Below, one piece after another: positions 25,068 to 34,783 of a stretch of 64,000 nt of DNA. The translations under genes were made by a program, and so were the position numbers. The notes under the pieces were generated by a model. The model was not told the origin of the DNA and ran no database searches. It was given only the letters and a program-made list of their open reading frames with translations. Every line of letters starts with the position of its first letter. Within the stretch, counting starts at the first letter, position 1. The stretch is from NCBI RefSeq assembly GCF_946220915.1, contig NZ_CAMIHH010000006.1, forward strand, positions 1-64,000, read 5' to 3'. This stretch comes from an uncultured Flavobacterium sp. (lineage in GTDB: Bacteria; Bacteroidota; Bacteroidia; Flavobacteriales; Flavobacteriaceae).

Positions 25068-27167
25068 TTACGAAATATAATTCCAGATGTTCTTCTTTTT
25101 TCCCATTTCAATAAATGCGTGCCTTAGCGCAGCGTGTTCCGGTTTATTTAGCGGTGCATCGTCCTGCAGCAATCTTATAGCATGGTGGCGGGCGAGTTGA
25201 AGGATATCCTTATCTTTAATGATGTCTGCAATCTGCAGGTTAAGCACGCCGCTTTGCTGGGTTCCCATGATGTCGCCGGGCCCGCGAAGCTTCAGGTCTA
25301 CTTCCGCGATCTCAAAGCCGTCGTTGGTACGGCACATCGTTTCCAGGCGGGTCTTGCTGTCGTTGCTAAGCTTTTGGCCAGTCATCATTATGCAATAGCT
25401 CTGGTCAGCGCCACGGCCCACGCGTCCGCGTAGCTGGTGTAATTGCGAGAGCCCGAAACGCTCGGCACTCTCTATCACCATAACACTGGCATTCGGTACG
25501 TTCACTCCGACTTCAATTACGGTTGTGGCCACCATGATGTTGGTTTTCCCGGCGGCAAAGCGGGCCATTTCGCTGTCTTTATCGGCTGGCTTCATCTTGC
25601 CGTGCACAATGCTTACCGAATAATGCGGCAGCGGGAAGTCGCGTGCTATGCTTTCATAGCCATCCATCAGGTCTTTATAATCCATCGTTTCACTTTCCTG
25701 TATTAGCGGGTACACTATATACACCTGGCGGCCTTTGGCAATCTCATCTTTAAGGAATTTCCATACCTTAAGCCGGTTGCTGTCATAGCGGTGCACGGTC
25801 TGTATCGGCTTGCGGCCTGGCGGCAGCTCATCAATTACAGAGATATCCAGGTCGCCATACAGGCTCATAGCCAATGTACGCGGAATAGGGGTGGCAGTCA
25901 TGACCAGGACGTGCGGAGGGATATCATTCTTGCGCCACAGCTTGCTGCGCTGCTCCACGCCAAAACGGTGCTGCTCGTCAATCACGGCAAGCCCAAGGTT
26001 ATGAAACTGCACCCTATCTTCTAAAAGGGCATGGGTTCCGATGATAATGTGAAGCGCGCCGTTCTCCAGTTCTTCATGGATGATCCTGCGGTCAACGGTT
26101 TTAGTCGACCCGGTAAGTATTTTAATATTGATGCCCAGTGGTTGTGCAAGCTCGCTAAGGCCTAAAAAATGCTGGTTTGCAAGAATCTCTGTCGGAGCCA
26201 TGAGGCATGCCTGGAAGCCATTGTCAAGTGCGAGAAGCATACTCATGAGCGCCACAATTGTTTTGCCCGAACCCACATCGCCCTGCAACAGGCGGTTCAT
26301 CTGCGCGGGCTGGCCCATGTCGTGCCGAATTTCTTTTATTACGCGCTTTTGCGCATTTGTCAGTGAGAAAGGAAGATGTTTTTCGTAGAATACCGTGAAA
26401 TAATTACCTACTTTATCAAATATGTGGCCCTTTATCTTATGCTTGCGGATGAGGTTTTTCGTGATCAGTTGTAATTGTATGAAGAACAGCTCCTCGAATT
26501 TGAGTCGGAACTGCGCCCGTGCCAATAGTTCAGGGCTTTTTGGGAAATGTATGTTGAACAGTGCTGCATTTTTCGGCAGCAGTTGCAATTCCGTTAGTAT
26601 GGAAGGTGGCAGCACATCGCCAAACCTGGCCTGTGTTTCGTGGAACAGCTGCTGCATTATTTTGTTTACCACCTTATTGGTAATCCCTTTTTGCGAAAGT
26701 TTCTCGGTGCTGGGATATATGGGCTGCATGGCGCTACGCAGGCTTTGCTCATGCTCGCTAAGCAATTCCAATTCCGGATGGGCCATATTGAATGTGCCAT
26801 TGAATGTACTCGCCTTACCAAATATTACATAGGGCACATTAATTTTAATGTTTTCCCGTATCCACTTTTGCCCCTGGAACCATACCAATTCCATTTCGCC
26901 GGTGCCATCGGTAAACGTTGCCACAAGACGGGTTTTCTTTTCACCAACGGTTTTCAGGTTCGTGATTTTTCCCACCACCTGCACCTCTGCATTGTTGTTT
27001 ATCAGCTCGCTAACTTTATAATACCGGGTACGGTCAATGTAACGGTTGGGGAACAGGTGCAGCAGGTCGCCGTATTTATTAATGCCGAGTTCCTTGCGCA
27101 GCAATTCGCCGCGAGCAGGGCCCACGCCCTTGAGGTATTCTATAGGGGTTTCGAGCAGGTTGTTCAT
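25068..27167 (-). CDS. recG: ATP-dependent DNA helicase RecG
   Basis: 699 residues from the ATG at 27167 (MNNLLETPIEYLKGVGPARG), the conserved RecG N-terminus. An upstream extension of 38 codons is rejected. An OB-fold wedge domain occupies about residues 60-170 and the helicase core follows. Walker A is GDVGSGKT near residue 296, the DExH box is DEQHRFGVEQR near 393, motif III is TATPIPRT, and motif VI is QLRGRVGRG. RecG remodels stalled replication forks and Holliday junctions. No partner gene is adjacent. Confidence 0.96.
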   Translation of the reverse strand: MNNLLETPIEYLKGVGPARGELLRKELGINKYGDLLHLFPNRYIDRTRYYKVSELINNNAEVQVVGKITNLKTVGEKKTRLVATFTDGTGEMELVWFQGQKWIRENIKINVPYVIFGKASTFNGTFNMAHPELELLSEHEQSLRSAMQPIYPSTEKLSQKGITNKVVNKIMQQLFHETQARFGDVLPPSILTELQLLPKNAALFNIHFPKSPELLARAQFRLKFEELFFIQLQLITKNLIRKHKIKGHIFDKVGNYFTVFYEKHLPFSLTNAQKRVIKEIRHDMGQPAQMNRLLQGDVGSGKTIVALMSMLLALDNGFQACLMAPTEILANQHFLGLSELAQPLGINIKILTGSTKTVDRRIIHEELENGALHIIIGTHALLEDRVQFHNLGLAVIDEQHRFGVEQRSKLWRKNDIPPHVLVMTATPIPRTLAMSLYGDLDISVIDELPPGRKPIQTVHRYDSNRLKVWKFLKDEIAKGRQVYIVYPLIQESETMDYKDLMDGYESIARDFPLPHYSVSIVHGKMKPADKDSEMARFAAGKTNIMVATTVIEVGVNVPNASVMVIESAERFGLSQLHQLRGRVGRGADQSYCIMMTGQKLSNDSKTRLETMCRTNDGFEIAEVDLKLRGPGDIMGTQQSGVLNLQIADIIKDKDILQLARHHAIRLLQDDAPLNKPEHAALRHAFIEMGKKKNIWNYIS

Positions 27168-27365
27168 CACTGCGAAGATACTAAATTTAGGGCAGGAATA
27201 AACCTTCCGGTCCATGCTGGGAAGCACAGGGAGGCAATCCGTAAATGCATTTTTCAGGGAGGGCAGATGCTTTAATTGCAATATCCGACAATCTATACAG
27301 AATGTTAATCCATTTCGCCGTTAGCGTGTTGTGGCGTACTTTCGCAGTACAATGGACATCATGCA

Positions 27366-27737
27366 ATGGAGACTTTAAAAACCACGTTATTTCTTATTCC
27401 GGGCGGGCGCGAGCTTTCGCTTCCCGAAAATTCAGATAAATTCCGGGCGGCCATGAAACAGGCCATTGCCACACATACCGCTAAATTGCTCATGCTGGCA
27501 GACAATGCCGTTGTACCGGAAGCCGAGATGCAATCGCTATCAAAGTATAAAAATGTATTTGCAATTGAAAGTGATGAGATATTTACCGAAGAAGATGCCT
27601 GGGCCATTGCCTACGAAGAGCAGGCCGACAATTACCTGCCGGTCATAGCAGATGCCGGCTTCGATTTCCAGGTAGTTAGCATGCAGCCCATCGCTGTCAA
27701 ATACGAGGATTTTGAGTTTTTGGAAAAGTATATCTGA
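27366..27737 (+). CDS. Small acidic cytoplasmic protein of unknown function
   Basis: 123 residues with no signal peptide. The first part resembles a short Rossmann-like or NIF3-like beginning (LKTTLFLIPGGRELSLP) but is too short to assign. The rest is acidic (ESDEIFTEEDAWAIAYEEQ) and ends KYEDFEFLEKYI. The start at 27366 lies 18 bases after a TACTTTCG string near 27340 that is close to a -7 promoter element. It is divergent from recG and convergent with the channel gene. No family was recognised. Confidence 0.55.
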   Translation: METLKTTLFLIPGGRELSLPENSDKFRAAMKQAIATHTAKLLMLADNAVVPEAEMQSLSKYKNVFAIESDEIFTEEDAWAIAYEEQADNYLPVIADAGFDFQVVSMQPIAVKYEDFEFLEKYI

Positions 27738-27758
27738 GGCGTTTGCCGAAAAACTGCA

Positions 27759-29522
27759 TTATTTTTTCGGGTTTTTTTCCTTAACTGCACTACCTTCAGG
27801 CGGATATGCAATCGTTCCTTTAATCTTTTCAATATGTGCAGGGTCAAATTTCGGCAACTGCATTTCGCCATTATCCTGCCATTGCTTTACGGTATCGGCA
27901 GCCGATGCAGCCCGGTCAAAATCATACAGGTCTTTTGGGTCGTATGCCATTTGTGTCGGGATGGCAAAGTAGGTACCGCTACTTACCACCACATCCATCA
28001 TCCTCAGGAACAGGTCTTCGTGTATTTCCTGTGCCGTGTCCCAATTGGGCGCTTCCACATAGGCTGTAACATCCACTTTCAGCGCGCTTGAGGCAATACC
28101 TGTAAAGCGTACTATAGGCGGGGTGTCCAGAACTTTCGGATGGGCGTACAGCACTGCGCGCAACTCTACCAGGAGATAGCGCATCTGGTCGGGCGTTGTT
28201 TCAATCCTGAAGTAAAATATAGGGTTGAAAAGGAACCGGTCGCGAAAAGCAAAATTCTCTATCCTGCTCGATGAAAATTCCCCATTGGGTATGGTGACTA
28301 TGGTACGTGCCGATGTACGCAAACGCGTGCTCCGCATGCCGATGGATTCTACGGAACCCGAAATATCGCCTATCTTGCACCAGTCGCCCACGCGTATGGG
28401 CTGGTCGGCAATGAGGGTTACGCTGCCTACAAAGTTTTCCATCGTCTTTTGTGCACCCAGGGCAAGGGCAATACCACCTATTCCCAGTGCTGCAAGCCCG
28501 GCAGTAACATCTACCCCCAGTGCACCCAGCACTGCAATGATGCCGAATATTACAATGGCAATTTTCGCCGTGCGCCTCAGGAACATAATTATTGATATGG
28601 CCGAAACGCGTTTGCGCGCCGTCATGCGGTCTTTAGTGTAAATGCTTACCAGATCGGCCACCCGCCACAGCAGCATTAGTATGGCAACAATGCCCACGGT
28701 AACGGTGATCACGCTAAAGCGCTGCCTTACGATAATTGATATGCCCACCTCCTGCGACATCGCTACAAAGATCCATACGGTGAGGTACAGGCGGAAAGGC
28801 AGCTCAAAAGCCTTTATGACGAGTGCGGTCTTTTCTTCACGCGCCTTTTTCCACACTGTGCGGATCAGCAGGCTTATGAGCGATATGATTGCCCAGGCTG
28901 CCAGGTAGGCCAGCATGATGAGCACGACCACTGCCAGCCAGTGACCTACCGGGACTCCGCCCAGCCTGCGTTCCTTGAGTACTTCAGGCAGTATTTTATC
29001 TACCAGCAGTACATTATCGGTATTGATGGCAAGCACATCGTCGACTGTCTCTGCCGAAAATAACCATAGGGCAGGCTCGTCAGGCTTTGCCGTATTTTTC
29101 ACGATCAGGTTTACCGTTTCCCCGGCTGCCGTTATAGAGCCTATCAGGTCACTGCCTTCTGCAAGCTTTTCATCGTCGGTGCGGCCTGTTTCCTTATTGC
29201 TTATAAAACCGTAAGCCTGTATGTCACCGCTTTGGTCCAGCAGCCTTTCAAATACATTTACGATCCTGATGCGGTCGGCCTGCCTGCGGTAGGAGCGTTT
29301 GTTAAGTTCCAGGTAATGGCTTGCACGCAAGTAATCCGATTCGCCAATGGCATTAATGAATCCCTCCACCGTACCGCGTGGCGACCTTCTTCCGAGGGAA
29401 TCCTTTGGGGTTTCGGCAACTGCCTCTTCGGCCTTGCCTGTGCCTGGAATCAATTGTGCGTTGGCAGTTATGGCCATTAGCAACACGATCAATACAATAG
29501 ACTTTCTGAAAATTTTCTCCAT
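27759..29522 (-). CDS. MscS-family mechanosensitive ion channel
   Basis: 587 residues. A signal peptide (MEKIFRKSIVLIVLLMAITANA) is followed by a periplasmic domain of about 160 residues and then several membrane segments between about 195 and 370. The pore helix and channel domain read ALGIGGIALALGAQKTMENF, IADQPIRVGDWCKIG and TIVTIPNGEFSSSRIENF, the typical MscS core. It should release solutes under osmotic downshock. The large N-terminal domain makes it one of the extended MscS types rather than the minimal form. It ends 22 bp from the convergent small protein. Confidence 0.9.
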   Translation of the reverse strand: MEKIFRKSIVLIVLLMAITANAQLIPGTGKAEEAVAETPKDSLGRRSPRGTVEGFINAIGESDYLRASHYLELNKRSYRRQADRIRIVNVFERLLDQSGDIQAYGFISNKETGRTDDEKLAEGSDLIGSITAAGETVNLIVKNTAKPDEPALWLFSAETVDDVLAINTDNVLLVDKILPEVLKERRLGGVPVGHWLAVVVLIMLAYLAAWAIISLISLLIRTVWKKAREEKTALVIKAFELPFRLYLTVWIFVAMSQEVGISIIVRQRFSVITVTVGIVAILMLLWRVADLVSIYTKDRMTARKRVSAISIIMFLRRTAKIAIVIFGIIAVLGALGVDVTAGLAALGIGGIALALGAQKTMENFVGSVTLIADQPIRVGDWCKIGDISGSVESIGMRSTRLRTSARTIVTIPNGEFSSSRIENFAFRDRFLFNPIFYFRIETTPDQMRYLLVELRAVLYAHPKVLDTPPIVRFTGIASSALKVDVTAYVEAPNWDTAQEIHEDLFLRMMDVVVSSGTYFAIPTQMAYDPKDLYDFDRAASAADTVKQWQDNGEMQLPKFDPAHIEKIKGTIAYPPEGSAVKEKNPKK

Positions 29523-29680
29523 AATGGCTTTATATTTTTTGGATGTGCCGCTTAAATCCCATTACTTCCGGGACTATGGCGCATTCATAAATGATCGATT
29601 TGTACTAAAATTAAAAAATCCTACAGGGCAACCCACGCTATTTAACGTTACTTTCTGAAAATAAAGTTGAGGCAAATGCT

Positions 29681-29688
29681 TAGTTTTG
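29681..29688 (+). promoter_or_regulatory. Candidate -7 promoter element for the M1 aminopeptidase
   Basis: TAGTTTTG matches TAnnTTTG and lies 18 bases before the chosen ATG, implying a very short leader. Confidence 0.45.
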
Positions 29689-29706
29689 TACAAACGCCAT
29701 CGTCAA

Positions 29707-31779
29707 ATGAGATACCTTTTTTTTCTTTTCTTATCCTCCCTCGCCTTTGCCCAGCAGACCAAAAAATTTGACTTCAAAACAGCTAATGCGTATTTATCCT
29801 TCGATGTGCCAAACAAGAAAGTGATGGGAAAAATGGTATATACTTTTGAAGTGCTCGACAAAAAGGTTGATACAATCTACATCGATGCCCGTAATATGAA
29901 GTTTACAGATGTAAAGGTTAACGGCAAAAAGAAAACAGGCTGGACGGCTTCGGCAAATGCCTTAAAGCTGTACAAAGGCTTTAAGAAAGGTAAAAACACA
30001 TTGGAATTCAGTTATGAAGCCCAGCCAAAGCAAACAATGTATTTTGTAAAGGATGGCAATGATGAACAGATATGGACACAGGGACAGGGCAAGTACACCA
30101 GCCACTGGCTGCCCAGCTTTGATGATGTGAATGAAAAGGTAATCTTTAATATTTCCGCAACGTTCAAACATGATTTTACCGTGCTTTCTAACGGAAAATT
30201 AGATAAAATTGCTGTCTTTGAATTGGAAAAGGCATGGTATTATGCCATGGACAAGCCAATGAGCAGCTACCTCGTTATGCTGGCCATAGGCAGGTTCGAC
30301 AAGCGTGAAGATACCTCAATGTCAGATACTCCGCTTGAATACTACCTGCGCCCGGAGGATCAGGATAAATTCGGGCCTACTTACCGGGATAGCCGCCGGA
30401 TGTTCGATTTTCTGGAAAAAGAAATAGGGGTAAAATATCCGTGGGGCATATACCGGCAGGTGCCGGTGCTCGACTTCCTGTATGCAGGCATGGAGAATAC
30501 TACCTCCACCATCTTCGCCCAGGATTTCGTGGTCGACGAAACAGGATTTAATGACCGTACTTACACAAACGTTAATGCGCACGAACTTGCGCACCAGTGG
30601 TTTGGCGACCTCATCACAGCTAAAAGCAGCACCCACCACTGGCTGCAGGAGGGGTTCGCGACTTACTATGCTTTGCTGTGCGAAAGGGAGCTGTACGGCG
30701 ACGACCATTTTAATTACGAACTGTACCAGATGGCTGAGCGCCTGCAACAGGCTGCAAAGACCGATACGGTTCCTGTGATGAGCGAAAAGGCAAGCACGCT
30801 TACCTTTTACCAAAAAGGGGCATGGGCGCTGCATGTTCTCCGTAATGGCGTAGGTGAGGAAGCTTTTCGCACAGCTGTAAAAAATTACCTGGAGAAACAT
30901 GCTTATCAAAATGTAGATACCGATGATTTTTTTGCAGAGATCAGTAAAGTTTCCTCATATGATACCGGTAGCTTCAGGAAACGCTGGCTCGAAAAAGGAG
31001 GCTTTGAAGTACAGGAGGCACTCGAAATACTTAATAAAAACGAGTTCATGCAATTGTACCTGAAGCTTGGCGACCTGTCCGATAAGCGCTTTGCCGAAAA
31101 GAAACCGATATTTATGCAGGTACTGCAATCGGACCAGTTTTACCCGGTTAAGGAAGAAGTGCTTTTCCAGATTGCAGAAGTGCCGTTTGAAGATAAGGCC
31201 GAGCTCATCCGCTACGCGATGCAAACAGGCGACATAAGGCTGAGGCAGGCTGTGGCGCGTACAGTAACCGCAATACCGACACCGTTTGCTGACGAATACA
31301 TTACTTTGTTAAATGATAACTCATATATTACCAAAGAAATAGCGCTTAACGTACTGTGCGCAAAATTCCCGGAAAGGCAGCCTGAATTTCTTGACATGGC
31401 TGACGGGTGGATAGGCTTTAATGATAAGAACCTTCGCATATTGTGGCTTTCGCTGGCTATTGCTGCAAAAGATTACCGCATAGCCGAAAAAGACAAATTT
31501 TATGCCGAGTTGCTGGATTACTCATCTCCAAAATACGAAAGCATCGTACGCCAGAATGCGCTTGCCAACCTTATTTATCTTGACATACCCAACACTATGG
31601 TTTTGAAAAACCTGCTTAATGCCGCCGGGCACCACAAATGGCAATTCGTAAAATTTGCAAAAGACAATATCCGGAAAATGCTGAAGAAACAAGAATACAG
31701 GGCACAGTTTGAAAGTCTGTTGCCGTCTTTATCGGAAAGTGATAAGAGAAGGCTGGAGGGATTGTTGGGGGAGAAGTAA
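29707..31779 (+). CDS. M1-family aminopeptidase, exported
   Basis: 690 residues from the ATG at 29707 (MRYLFFLFLSSLAFAQ, a signal peptide). A TTG extension of seven codons overlaps the promoter and is rejected. The exopeptidase motif GMENTTS and the zinc site HELAHQWFGD with the downstream glutamate in LQEGFA (HExxH-x18-E) define a gluzincin aminopeptidase. A helical HEAT-like C-terminal half follows. It should trim N-terminal residues from peptides in the periplasm. It stands alone. Confidence 0.93.
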   Translation: MRYLFFLFLSSLAFAQQTKKFDFKTANAYLSFDVPNKKVMGKMVYTFEVLDKKVDTIYIDARNMKFTDVKVNGKKKTGWTASANALKLYKGFKKGKNTLEFSYEAQPKQTMYFVKDGNDEQIWTQGQGKYTSHWLPSFDDVNEKVIFNISATFKHDFTVLSNGKLDKIAVFELEKAWYYAMDKPMSSYLVMLAIGRFDKREDTSMSDTPLEYYLRPEDQDKFGPTYRDSRRMFDFLEKEIGVKYPWGIYRQVPVLDFLYAGMENTTSTIFAQDFVVDETGFNDRTYTNVNAHELAHQWFGDLITAKSSTHHWLQEGFATYYALLCERELYGDDHFNYELYQMAERLQQAAKTDTVPVMSEKASTLTFYQKGAWALHVLRNGVGEEAFRTAVKNYLEKHAYQNVDTDDFFAEISKVSSYDTGSFRKRWLEKGGFEVQEALEILNKNEFMQLYLKLGDLSDKRFAEKKPIFMQVLQSDQFYPVKEEVLFQIAEVPFEDKAELIRYAMQTGDIRLRQAVARTVTAIPTPFADEYITLLNDNSYITKEIALNVLCAKFPERQPEFLDMADGWIGFNDKNLRILWLSLAIAAKDYRIAEKDKFYAELLDYSSPKYESIVRQNALANLIYLDIPNTMVLKNLLNAAGHHKWQFVKFAKDNIRKMLKKQEYRAQFESLLPSLSESDKRRLEGLLGEK

Positions 31780-31872
31780 GGTTTTAGACTATAAGATCAT
31801 GTTCAATAAATAGTCTAAAAGTTTAATATTGACATTTAATGTCTAACATCCAGTATCTAAAAGTCTAAAAAA

Positions 31873-32478
31873 CTATTTCTCAATCTTAATGCTATCTATT
31901 AGCCCTTTGAAAACGCTGGTACAATCCTCTGCTCCCAGTCCGTCCGTAAGTACGATCTGGAAATAAAAATCATTATGGGGAATAACATAGGTTTTACTGC
32001 GTATGCGGTAAGTTTCGCCCTGTTGGGTCTTCATGGTAAACTTTCCACTAAAATAAATGCTTTTCACGCGGCTTATCTTTACTTCCTGCGGATCGTCTAT
32101 AAATTCATAATCAGGGTATAAATTTTTTAAGCCGTTGGCGCTCTTGATTATGTATGATTTAAAAACATTAAAATCCTTATTTCGTATTTCCCTTACATTT
32201 ACCTGTAGCGCCGGTATCAGGCCTGCTTTGGTCATGGGGTCATATTTGTAGTAGGACATCAGCAGCAGCGATCCTTTATGATCCTCAATGATCCTGAGTA
32301 GCTTTTTATTGTCAAGGTCAAGCTTCCCAAGGTTCTGCTTCAGGTCGTCATTATTGCCCCATATCCACCCGTCGGGCTCATCCATGGCAAAGCCATAGGC
32401 TTTATTTTCATACCTGTTTTTCTGCGCAAATGCTGCAACACAAAATAGCAGCAGGCTTAGGGAAAACATCTTTTTCAT
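31873..32478 (-). CDS. Exported protein of unknown function (PsbP-like flavour)
   Basis: 201 residues from the ATG at 32478 (MKKMFSLSLLLFCVAAFAQ, a signal peptide). The mature N-terminus NKAYGFAMDEPDGWIWGNND resembles the opening strand of PsbP-like lipoprotein domains, and FYFQIVLTDGLGAEDCTSVF near the end fits a similar fold. The assignment is only by eye. A -7 promoter element lies 19 bases before the start. It is probably periplasmic and stands alone between the aminopeptidase and thrC. Confidence 0.6.
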   Translation of the reverse strand: MKKMFSLSLLLFCVAAFAQKNRYENKAYGFAMDEPDGWIWGNNDDLKQNLGKLDLDNKKLLRIIEDHKGSLLLMSYYKYDPMTKAGLIPALQVNVREIRNKDFNVFKSYIIKSANGLKNLYPDYEFIDDPQEVKISRVKSIYFSGKFTMKTQQGETYRIRSKTYVIPHNDFYFQIVLTDGLGAEDCTSVFKGLIDSIKIEK

Positions 32479-32496
32479 TGCAAGGAATTTTAAAAG

Positions 32497-32504
32497 CAAA
32501 CATA
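32497..32504 (-). promoter_or_regulatory. Candidate -7 promoter element for the exported protein gene
   Basis: TATGTTTG on the minus strand matches TAnnTTTG. No clear -33 element is seen. Confidence 0.4.
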
Positions 32505-32576
32505 GCTAAAAAAAGCTGTGTTAAAGAAAACTAAAACAACAAATCTATATCCTACTGGCCGTGTCCGGGCCAACAC

Positions 32577-33863
32577 CTACTGCCGCTCTTTTAAAAAGCT
32601 TCTTAATTCGTTGTAGCTGGTAATGGGAATAGATCGTTTGGTTCCTGCCATGACACTTTGTAATTGCTGAGGTACGGTTATGGCCATACCTAATATTTTT
32701 TCAATGCTGTCAGGGAATTTTACAGGATGAGCCGTTTCTAAAAATACCCCTGTATGCGCCTGATTTTCCTTCAGGAATTTTTTCAGCCCCAGGTAACCTA
32801 CAGCGCCGTGGGGATCGGCCAGGTAACCATTTTCAGTATATAACTTTTTTATGGCTTCAAGGGTTTGCGCATCGGTAAAGCTATAGGAGGAAAGTTCCTG
32901 ATCCAGGCTGTCTCCAAATAGCTCCAGTATGCGCACAAAGTTGCTTGGGTTACTTACATCCATGGCATTAGACAGGGTTTCTACGGTAGTTTCAGGTTTA
33001 TATTCCTTTGTTTTCATAAATCGCGGCACAGTATCATTGGCATTGGTAGCGGCTATGAAATGCGCTATCGGGAGGCCCATTTTCCTGGCCATCATTCCGG
33101 CACAAATATTGCCAAAATTCCCGCTTGGTACCGATACTGCTATGGGTTTGCCCAAATCCTTCAATTCTTTATATGCTAAAAAATAATAGAACATTTGCGG
33201 CAGCCAGCGCGCTATGTTTATCGAATTGGCCGATGTCAGGCGAATGCCCTTAAGCCCTTCATCTAAAAAAGCCTTTTTTACCATATCCTGGCAATCATCA
33301 AAGGTACCGGACACTTCAAGCGCCGTAATATTGTGCCCCAGCGCCGTAAGCTGCATTTCCTGTACGGGGCTTACCTTTCCCGACGGGTACAGGATTACTA
33401 CCTCGATGCCTTCAACCCCCCAAAAGCCGCTGGCTACCGCTCCGCCGGTATCGCCCGATGTGGCTACCAGTATGGTGATCTTCTGGTTTTCCCCTTCAGT
33501 AAAATAATCCAGGCAGCGCGACATGAACCGTGCGCCTACATCCTTGAACGCCATAGTAGGGCCATGGAACAATTCCAGTGCATATATACCATCTTCAACA
33601 TTGACAACAGGAAAATCAAATGATAAGGTTTCCCCCACAATGCGTTTCAATACATCCTGCGGGATCGCATCGCCTACAAAAGGGGTTATCACTTTCAATG
33701 CAATCTCCGATGGGCTGTAATTTTTAATGTTTTCAATGAATTCCTGCTCAAGTTGGGGGTTGCGTTCAGGAAAATAAAGCCCCTTGTCTTTTGCGATCCC
33801 GGTAATGGCAGCTTCCCTGAAAGAAACTTTTATGTCGTGGTTGTTTAGGCTGTAATATCTCAT
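32577..33863 (-). CDS. thrC: Threonine synthase
   Basis: 428 residues. It converts O-phosphohomoserine to threonine, the last step of the pathway. The PLP lysine is K107 in GPTMAFKDVGARF, and the glycine-rich phosphate loop VATSGDTGGAVASGF follows. The SVPSGNFGNICAG motif is also present. It overlaps the end of thrB by 4 bases, so the two are translationally coupled. It is the third and last gene of thrABC. Confidence 0.97.
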   Translation of the reverse strand: MRYYSLNNHDIKVSFREAAITGIAKDKGLYFPERNPQLEQEFIENIKNYSPSEIALKVITPFVGDAIPQDVLKRIVGETLSFDFPVVNVEDGIYALELFHGPTMAFKDVGARFMSRCLDYFTEGENQKITILVATSGDTGGAVASGFWGVEGIEVVILYPSGKVSPVQEMQLTALGHNITALEVSGTFDDCQDMVKKAFLDEGLKGIRLTSANSINIARWLPQMFYYFLAYKELKDLGKPIAVSVPSGNFGNICAGMMARKMGLPIAHFIAATNANDTVPRFMKTKEYKPETTVETLSNAMDVSNPSNFVRILELFGDSLDQELSSYSFTDAQTLEAIKKLYTENGYLADPHGAVGYLGLKKFLKENQAHTGVFLETAHPVKFPDSIEKILGMAITVPQQLQSVMAGTKRSIPITSYNELRSFLKERQ

Positions 33864-34780
33864 ATTATCTTAATTCCGGTAGGGTTGATGGGTGAAACGT
33901 GCAGTTCATAAGGTATGCCGGTGCCATGTAGCGCTGCAGCCATGGCATGGGCTGCGTTTTGCGCGGCCTGCTGCCCCCGTGACAGTGCAAATACCGATGG
34001 CCCCGATCCTGATATCCCCCCGCCAAGCGCCCCTGCCTCCATGGCTGCGGCCTTAATTTCGTTGAACTTCGGGATGAGGATGTAACGCACTGGCTCTACA
34101 AGCTCGTCATGCAGGCTGCGGCCTATGAGGTCATAATCGCTGGTATATAGCCCACTGATCAGGCCGGCCAGGTTGCCGCACTGCACTATGGCTTTTTTGA
34201 GCGGTATGTTATTTTTCAGGATAGAGCGGGCATCCATCGTCCTGAGCTCTATCTGCGGGTGGATCACGGTAGCGTAGAGTTCCCCGGGCGCATCGATCTT
34301 TATAATGTCTAAAGGCTCATAGCTGCGCACCAGCGTAAAGCCGCCCAGCAGGGCAGGGGCAACATTATCGGCATGGGCGCTTCCACTGGCCAGTTTTTCG
34401 CCCTGCATGGCAAAAGGCACGAGCTCTTTGGCCGTAAGCGGGCTGCCCAGCAAATGATTTATGGCAAACACCGCGCCTGCCGCGCTGGCTGCGCTGCTGC
34501 CAATGCCGCTCCCTGCCTTTATCCGCTTATCAATGCTTATTTCAAAACCATAACCGGGTTCAAGGCGCGCGATGAGCGCCTGGGCTGCTACTCCTGCCAC
34601 ATTCTTTTCGGCAGCAAGCGGAAGGTTTGCGCCCGTTATCTCTTTTATGACAATGCCCGGCGACTGGGTTTTTGCAATGGCCATTTCATCGCCCACATTA
34701 TCCAGGCAAAGCCCCAGCACATCAAATCCGCACGATACATTGGCAATGGTTGCGGGACTGAATATCTTTATGCTCTCCAT
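33860..34780 (-). CDS. thrB: Homoserine kinase
   Basis: 306 residues of the GHMP kinase family. It phosphorylates homoserine. The ATP-binding motif is KAGSGIGSSAASAAGA near residue 90, the N-terminal FSPATIANVSCGFDVLG is conserved, and motif 3 GGGISGSGPSVFALS is near 250. It begins 3 bases after the thrA stop and its stop overlaps the thrC start by 4 bases. Confidence 0.97.
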   Translation of the reverse strand: MESIKIFSPATIANVSCGFDVLGLCLDNVGDEMAIAKTQSPGIVIKEITGANLPLAAEKNVAGVAAQALIARLEPGYGFEISIDKRIKAGSGIGSSAASAAGAVFAINHLLGSPLTAKELVPFAMQGEKLASGSAHADNVAPALLGGFTLVRSYEPLDIIKIDAPGELYATVIHPQIELRTMDARSILKNNIPLKKAIVQCGNLAGLISGLYTSDYDLIGRSLHDELVEPVRYILIPKFNEIKAAAMEAGALGGGISGSGPSVFALSRGQQAAQNAAHAMAAALHGTGIPYELHVSPINPTGIKII

Positions 34781-34783
34781 GCT